Positions 6,148 to 8,748 of a stretch of DNA of 8,748 nucleotides are shown piece by piece. The position numbers were made by a program, and so were the translations under genes. Numbering within the stretch: position 1 is the first letter of the stretch; the number at the start of each line of letters is the position of its first letter. This DNA comes from an uncultured Nocardiaceae bacterium (GTDB lineage Bacteria; Actinomycetota; Actinomycetes; Mycobacteriales; Mycobacteriaceae): NCBI GenBank assembly GCA_936936565.1, contig CAKZIX010000040.1, forward strand, positions 1 through 8,748. The letters are read 5' to 3'. The notes under the pieces are model-generated. The model had not been told where the DNA came from, searched no databases, and worked only from the letters and a program-made list of their open reading frames with translations.

Positions 6148-6366
6148 ATGCCGAGCTACAACTACCGGTGCCGAAGCTGTGGCGACACCTTCGAGCTCAG
6201 CCGCCCGATGGCCCAGTCGTCCGACCCTGCGCAGTGCCCGTCGGGCCACGCCGACACCGTCAAACTGCTGACCACATTCAGCGTCGGCGGCTCCGGCGCC
6301 GCGCCCGCGGGCCCGGTAGCGCCCGCGGCCGGCGGTGGGTGCTGCGGCGGCGGTTGCTGCGCCTGA
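6148..6366 (+). CDS. FmdB-family zinc ribbon protein
   Basis: This is a 72-residue protein of the FmdB/CxxC_CXXC_SSSS family of small putative regulatory zinc ribbons. MPSYNYRCRSCGDTFELSRPM carries the first CxxC knuckle (Cys8, Cys11), and DPAQCPSGHADTVKLL supplies Cys30 and His34 as the second. A flexible Gly/Ala/Pro linker follows, ending in GGGCCGGGCCA with two Cys-Cys pairs (residues 64-71), which could bind metal or form disulfides. The family is widespread in actinobacteria; its function is not established. It starts 18 bases after fadE27 with a likely promoter of its own, so it need not belong to the sterol operon. It is convergent with the nitronate monooxygenase-like gene, the stops being seven bases apart. 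The start is fixed by the conserved MPxYxYRC opening. Confidence 0.9.
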   Translation: MPSYNYRCRSCGDTFELSRPMAQSSDPAQCPSGHADTVKLLTTFSVGGSGAAPAGPVAPAAGGGCCGGGCCA

Positions 6367-6373
6367 GCACTGT

Positions 6374-7483
6374 TCAGCGGGCGCGCGCGATGCGCCCGGC
6401 CGCCTCGTCGAATTCGGCGAGCAGGTCGGCGAATACGTCGGCCACCGGGCGAATCTCGTTCATCCGCCCGACGATCTGGCCGACCGGCATGGCGACCACC
6501 TCGGGATCGGCGGAGGCGACGATGCGCTGGTGCGCCTCGCTCACCAGCAGATTTTGCAACGGCATCGGGAGTGGTTCGGGCGCATCCGGTTTCGCCCAGG
6601 CTTCGGTCCACTTGGTTCTCAGCAGCCGGGCCGGTTTGCCGCTGTAGATGCGTGTGCGCACGGTGTCGGCCGAGGTCGCACCGAGCAGCGCGCGCTGGAT
6701 CGCCGACGGCCCGTCGGCGGCCGAACCCAGTTTGTATTCGGCAGTCGTCAGCCAGTACGAGCCCATCCACACCCCGGACGCACCGAGCGCCAGCGCGGCT
6801 GCGATCTGGCCGCCGCTACCGATCCCGCCGGCGGCCAGCACACGTTGTCCCCCAACGGCATCCACGATCTCGGGCACGAGCACCATCGACGCGATCTCGC
6901 CGGTGTGCCCGCCGGCCTCGTAACCTTGGGCGATCACCAGATCGACGCCGTGCTCGAGGTGTGCGCGCGCGTGCCCGACGGCACCCGCGAGGGCGGCCAC
7001 CGCGACACCCTCGGCGTGCGCCTGCTCGATGACGTCGGCCGGCGGTGAACCGAGCGCGTTGGCGATCAGCGAAATGCGGTGTCCCAGAGCCACGTCCACG
7101 TGCGAGCGGGCCACCGAGTGCAGCCAGCCGAGCACACCGGCCGCATGGTCGACGCCGGTGGCCAGCGGCGGCACCCCGAGTTCGGCCAGCGTCCGCTCGA
7201 CGAAGGCCCGATGGTGTTGCGGGATCATCGATTCCAGGTCCACGGCGGTGCCCTCGGTGGGCACCTTGGCGGGCATCACGATGTCCACGCCGTAGGGCTT
7301 ACCGTCGGTGTTCTCGTCCATCCAGGACAGCACCGCGTCGAGTTCGTCGGCGTCGTTGAATCGCACGCAGCCGAGCACGCCGAGCCCGCCGGCCCGCGAA
7401 ATCGCCGCTGCCACATGCTCGCTCGGCGTGAACCCGAAAATCGGGTGCGCGATGCCGAAGCGCTCGGCGAGTTCGGTGCGCAT
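6374..7483 (-). CDS. Nitronate monooxygenase-like (2-nitropropane dioxygenase family) flavoprotein
   Basis: This is a 369-residue FMN-dependent TIM-barrel protein. Motifs include a phosphate-binding and catalytic region, AQGYEAGGHTGEI (185-197), with His193 in the position of the general base of nitronate monooxygenases. AAGGIGSGGQIAAAL (217-231) and GASGVWMGSYWLTT (234-247) close the FMN site. The N-terminus (RFGIAHPIFGFTPSEHVAAA) replaces the usual PIIQAPM-type opening. The ATG at 7481-7483 shares its A with the TGA of the fadD19-like gene, so translation is likely coupled and the two genes form one operon. Some members of this family act on steroid-ring intermediates (IpdC of M. tuberculosis), so a role in sterol breakdown is more likely here than nitroalkane detoxification. 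That is inference from neighbours; I cannot tell which member this is. Confidence 0.85.
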   Translation of the reverse strand: MRTELAERFGIAHPIFGFTPSEHVAAAISRAGGLGVLGCVRFNDADELDAVLSWMDENTDGKPYGVDIVMPAKVPTEGTAVDLESMIPQHHRAFVERTLAELGVPPLATGVDHAAGVLGWLHSVARSHVDVALGHRISLIANALGSPPADVIEQAHAEGVAVAALAGAVGHARAHLEHGVDLVIAQGYEAGGHTGEIASMVLVPEIVDAVGGQRVLAAGGIGSGGQIAAALALGASGVWMGSYWLTTAEYKLGSAADGPSAIQRALLGATSADTVRTRIYSGKPARLLRTKWTEAWAKPDAPEPLPMPLQNLLVSEAHQRIVASADPEVVAMPVGQIVGRMNEIRPVADVFADLLAEFDEAAGRIARAR

Positions 7484-8241
7484 CAGGACTCCGAGCGGGT
7501 TTCGGCGCCGGCACCGTCGGTCACCGCGTCCTCCAGCACACCCGCCCCCGCGCCCCGCCCGTCTGCGGCGATCGTCGTCCCGGCCGTCGCCGGCGTATCC
7601 GCCGACGCCTCGGCTGCCGTCACCTCGGCCGCACCAGCCCGCGCCGCCACAGCCGTCACCTCGGCCGCACCTGCTTCGACACCCGTCACCCTCGGCGTGG
7701 TCGCATCGACCGCGGCGGCGCCTACCTCGTCGGCGCCCGGCGTTGCCTCCTTATCTGCGTGCGCGTTCGCCGAACCTTCGTCGCGACCGGCGTCCACCAC
7801 ACAATCGGGTTCCCGCTGTTCGGTCTGGGCGCGCGCCCAACGGTAGTCCGGCTTGCCGGCCGGGGAACGCTTGATCTCCTCGACGAACCAGATCTGGCGG
7901 GGATGCTTGTAGGACGCGACGAGCGGAGCCAGCGCGGCGCGCAACTCCTCGAGCGTCGGACGCTGGGCGTCGCGCGTCTGCACCACCGCGGCCACCGCGG
8001 ACCCCCAACGGGCGTCGGGCACGCCCACCACCAGCGCGTCGAACACCGCGGGATGCGCCTTGAGCGCGCCCTCGACTTCCTCGGGATACACCTTTTCGCC
8101 GCCGGTGTTGATCGACACCGAGCCGCGGCCCAGCATCGTCACCGTCCCGTCGGCTTCCACGCGTGCGTAGTCGCCGGGAATCGAGTACCGGACGCCGTTG
8201 ATTTCGCGGAACGTGGCTTTCGTCTTGGCCTCGTCCTTGTA
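7483..8241 (-). CDS. fadD19: FadD19-type sterol CoA ligase, C-terminal part with a repetitive tail
   Basis: This is the C-terminal domain of an ATP-dependent acyl-CoA synthetase. In rhodococci and M. tuberculosis FadD19 activates C27/C26-oxidised sterol side chains. The visible motifs are RYSIPGDYARVEADGTVTML (with the conserved Asp of GD), GRGSVSINTGGEKVYPEEVE (hinge and A8 motif) and RSPAGKPDYRWA, where the Lys is the adenylation-step lysine. Normal FadD19 ends soon after this. Here the frame continues about 106 residues rich in Ala, Glu, Thr and Gly, including a 36-base near-repeat, and stops at TGA 7483-7485, overlapping the next gene by one base. The N-terminal two thirds, including the P-loop-like A3 motif, are missing because a LytR_C sequence is joined in frame near YYKDEA. 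FadD19 fits better than FadD17 or FadD3, but only the conserved end is available. Confidence 0.75.
   Translation of the reverse strand, partial: YKDEAKTKATFREINGVRYSIPGDYARVEADGTVTMLGRGSVSINTGGEKVYPEEVEGALKAHPAVFDALVVGVPDARWGSAVAAVVQTRDAQRPTLEELRAALAPLVASYKHPRQIWFVEEIKRSPAGKPDYRWARAQTEQREPDCVVDAGRDEGSANAHADKEATPGADEVGAAAVDATTPRVTGVEAGAAEVTAVAARAGAAEVTAAEASADTPATAGTTIAADGRGAGAGVLEDAVTDGAGAETRSES
7616..7671 (-). repeat. Direct repeat in the FadD19 tail
   Basis: Two identical 20-base copies (GCCGTCACCTCGGCCGCACC on the plus strand, 7616-7635 and 7652-7671) are spaced by 36 bases, exactly 12 codons. On the coding strand they give GAAEVTAVAARA followed by GAAEVTAAEASA. A more degraded GAAAVDATTPRV lies just before (about 7686-7721). 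This suggests tandem growth of a 12-residue unit. Confidence 0.8.
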
Positions 8242-8454
8242 GTAGACCGTGCTGGACTGCGGCGGGGTGCCCGACCAGTTCGCGGTTTCGGTAATCGTGT
8301 AACCTTCAAGCGCGGCGCTTGCCTTGGCCGCAGACCCGCCGGGCGCGGATGCGTTATAGACCGCCACGTTCGCATCCTTAGCCTGCTCGGATGCCGAGGC
8401 AGAGGGCGATGAAGACTCCGAGGGCGAGGCGGGGGCGCTGTAGCTCTTGGCACG
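8239..8454 (-). pseudogene. LytR_C-domain protein fragment fused in frame to FadD19
   Basis: Upstream of the FadD19 part, the minus-strand frame reads a Ser/Pro/Ala linker (SAPASPSESSSPSASASEQ), then ANVAVYNASAPGGSAAKASA, EGYTITETANWSG and QSSTVYY. This matches the LytR C-terminal domain (LytR_C), an extracellular module of actinobacterial cell-wall proteins that usually follows a membrane anchor and a low-complexity linker. The module ends in a beta strand of the form TTVYY; FadD-type ligases have GYYKDE at the matching point, and the join falls there. No start codon or membrane anchor is present; to the right the sequence changes to unrelated plus-strand coding. It is best read as part of a chimeric end and not as a real fusion gene. 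Confidence 0.6.
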
Positions 8455-8551
8455 CGCGGCGGCCTCGGGCGAGCTGCTGCGCGGGCGGATGACGGTGATG
8501 GGCAAGGATCCGGTCGGCGACGACAAGGGCATCGTCATCGCCTCGCACGAC
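8450..8551 (+). other. Short coding-like scrap, family not recognised
   Basis: The plus-strand frame shared with the methyltransferase fragment reads ARAAASGELLRGRM and then TVMGKDPVGDDKGIVIASHD. It looks protein-like but does not fit the residues that should precede GGRLVFSTSHPVRW in a methyltransferase, and I do not recognise it. An in-frame stop at 8441 bounds it on the left. It may be another inserted fragment between two junctions, or the true upstream part of an unusual protein. Confidence 0.3.
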
Positions 8552-8748
8552 CTGCTGGACGAAGGCGGCCGGCTGGTCTTCTCGACGAGCCACCCCGTGC
8601 GGTGGGCCTTCCCCGACGTCCCCGGGCCGGAGGGGCTGACCGCCAACGGCTCGTACTTCGACGAGCGGCCGTACGTCGAGGCGACGTGGGGCGAGGCGAG
8701 CTATGTCGAGCACCACCGCACGATGGGGCACCGGATCGCCGAGATCGT
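8552..8748 (+). CDS. Class I SAM-dependent methyltransferase, internal fragment
   Basis: The frame LLDEGGRLVFSTSHPVRWAF, then PDVPGPEGLTANGSYFDERPYVE, then ASYVEHHRTMGHRIAEI, matches the region after motif III of actinobacterial class I methyltransferases. These normally read VLRPGGRxVFSxTHPVRW, then a GSYFDRxPYVE and a YVEHHRTLGD element. The usual substrate is not known from this part. The SAM-binding GxGxG motif should lie 60-100 residues upstream and is absent, because the sequence before 8552 is unrelated. The gene runs off the right edge. The family is convincing, but the fragment has no link to the sterol cluster and sits beyond at least one suspected junction. Confidence 0.65.
   Translation, partial: MLDEGGRLVFSTSHPVRWAFPDVPGPEGLTANGSYFDERPYVEATWGEASYVEHHRTMGHRIAEI

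Noticed and set aside
4576..6249. A 557-codon minus-strand open frame across fadE26-fadE27.
   Set aside because: It is an antisense shadow: the plus-strand acyl-CoA dehydrogenases are clear and complete, and the antisense product resembles nothing.
6364..6376. TGAGCACTGTTCA, a near-palindrome covering both convergent stop codons, as a bidirectional terminator.
   Set aside because: The arms are only six bases with a mismatch, there is no room for a stable stem, and no T tract lies on either side.
7483..8646. A single 387-residue LytR_C-FadD19 fusion protein as a new bifunctional enzyme.
   Set aside because: It joins an extracellular wall-protein module lacking its membrane anchor to a third of a cytosolic ligase, at a stretch compatible with both families, beside other suspected junctions.
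1..8748. Transposases, insertion-sequence ends, integrase, CRISPR array, tRNA or rRNA that might explain the gene joins.
   Set aside because: I saw none. There are no terminal inverted repeats, target duplications, regular spacer repeats or tRNA-like folds near the junctions.

Overview
Most of this window (about 500-8240) is one coherent, GC-rich piece of an actinobacterial chromosome. It looks like Mycobacterium/Mycolicibacterium or a close relative. The evidence is the gene set and order: mce4A-yrbE4B-yrbE4A-hsd4A-fdxD on the minus strand, divergent from fadE26-fadE27 on the plus strand. This is the start of the KstR-controlled cholesterol uptake and side-chain degradation locus known from M. 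tuberculosis (Rv3499c-Rv3505). Two perfect KstR-type operators (TnnAACnnGTTnnA) lie in the two intergenic regions where they would be expected.

Layout, left to right. 2-172 (+): C-terminal end of a cysteine-rich four-helix-bundle copper-binding protein. About 229-436 (+): frameshifted remnant of a ZIP-like membrane protein. About 430-501 (-): scrap of a LivK-type periplasmic binding protein. 502-891 (-): N-terminal 130 residues of Mce4A. 898-2521 (-): YrbE4B and YrbE4A permeases. 2565-3473 (-): Hsd4A dehydrogenase, with its own promoter/operator and a possible leaderless 17-codon upstream ORF. 3566-3757 (-): FdxD ferredoxin. 3851-6129 (+): FadE26 and FadE27. 6148-6366 (+): small FmdB-type zinc ribbon protein, probably on a leaderless transcript. 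6374-7483 (-): nitronate monooxygenase-like flavoprotein, overlapping by one base the end of a FadD19-type sterol CoA ligase (about 7483-8241, -) that carries an unusual repetitive Ala-rich tail. About 8239-8454 (-): LytR_C-domain fragment. About 8450-8551 (+): unrecognised scrap. 8552-8748 (+): SAM methyltransferase fragment.

How the core genes work together: the Mce4/YrbE4 importer brings sterol into the cell. FadD19 activates the oxidised side chain as a CoA thioester. The FadE26/FadE27 heteromeric acyl-CoA dehydrogenase starts beta-oxidation, and Hsd4A acts in the same side-chain cycle. FdxD probably feeds electrons to a sterol-oxidising P450 or oxygenase. KstR, released by sterol-CoA intermediates in known species, would control both operator sites.

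Both ends of the window look chimeric. Within about 500 bases at each side, fragments of unrelated genes are joined mid-gene, often on opposite strands, with no mobile element or repeat to explain it. At least one join falls on a stretch that fits both parental proteins (YYKDEA at about 8227-8244). I read this as an assembly or amplification artefact. The apparent Mce4A-LivK and LytR_C-FadD19 fusion proteins should not be treated as real without read support. I found no convincing new multi-gene system. The best candidates for something undescribed are the leaderless upstream ORF at hsd4A and the repetitive C-terminal tail of FadD19.
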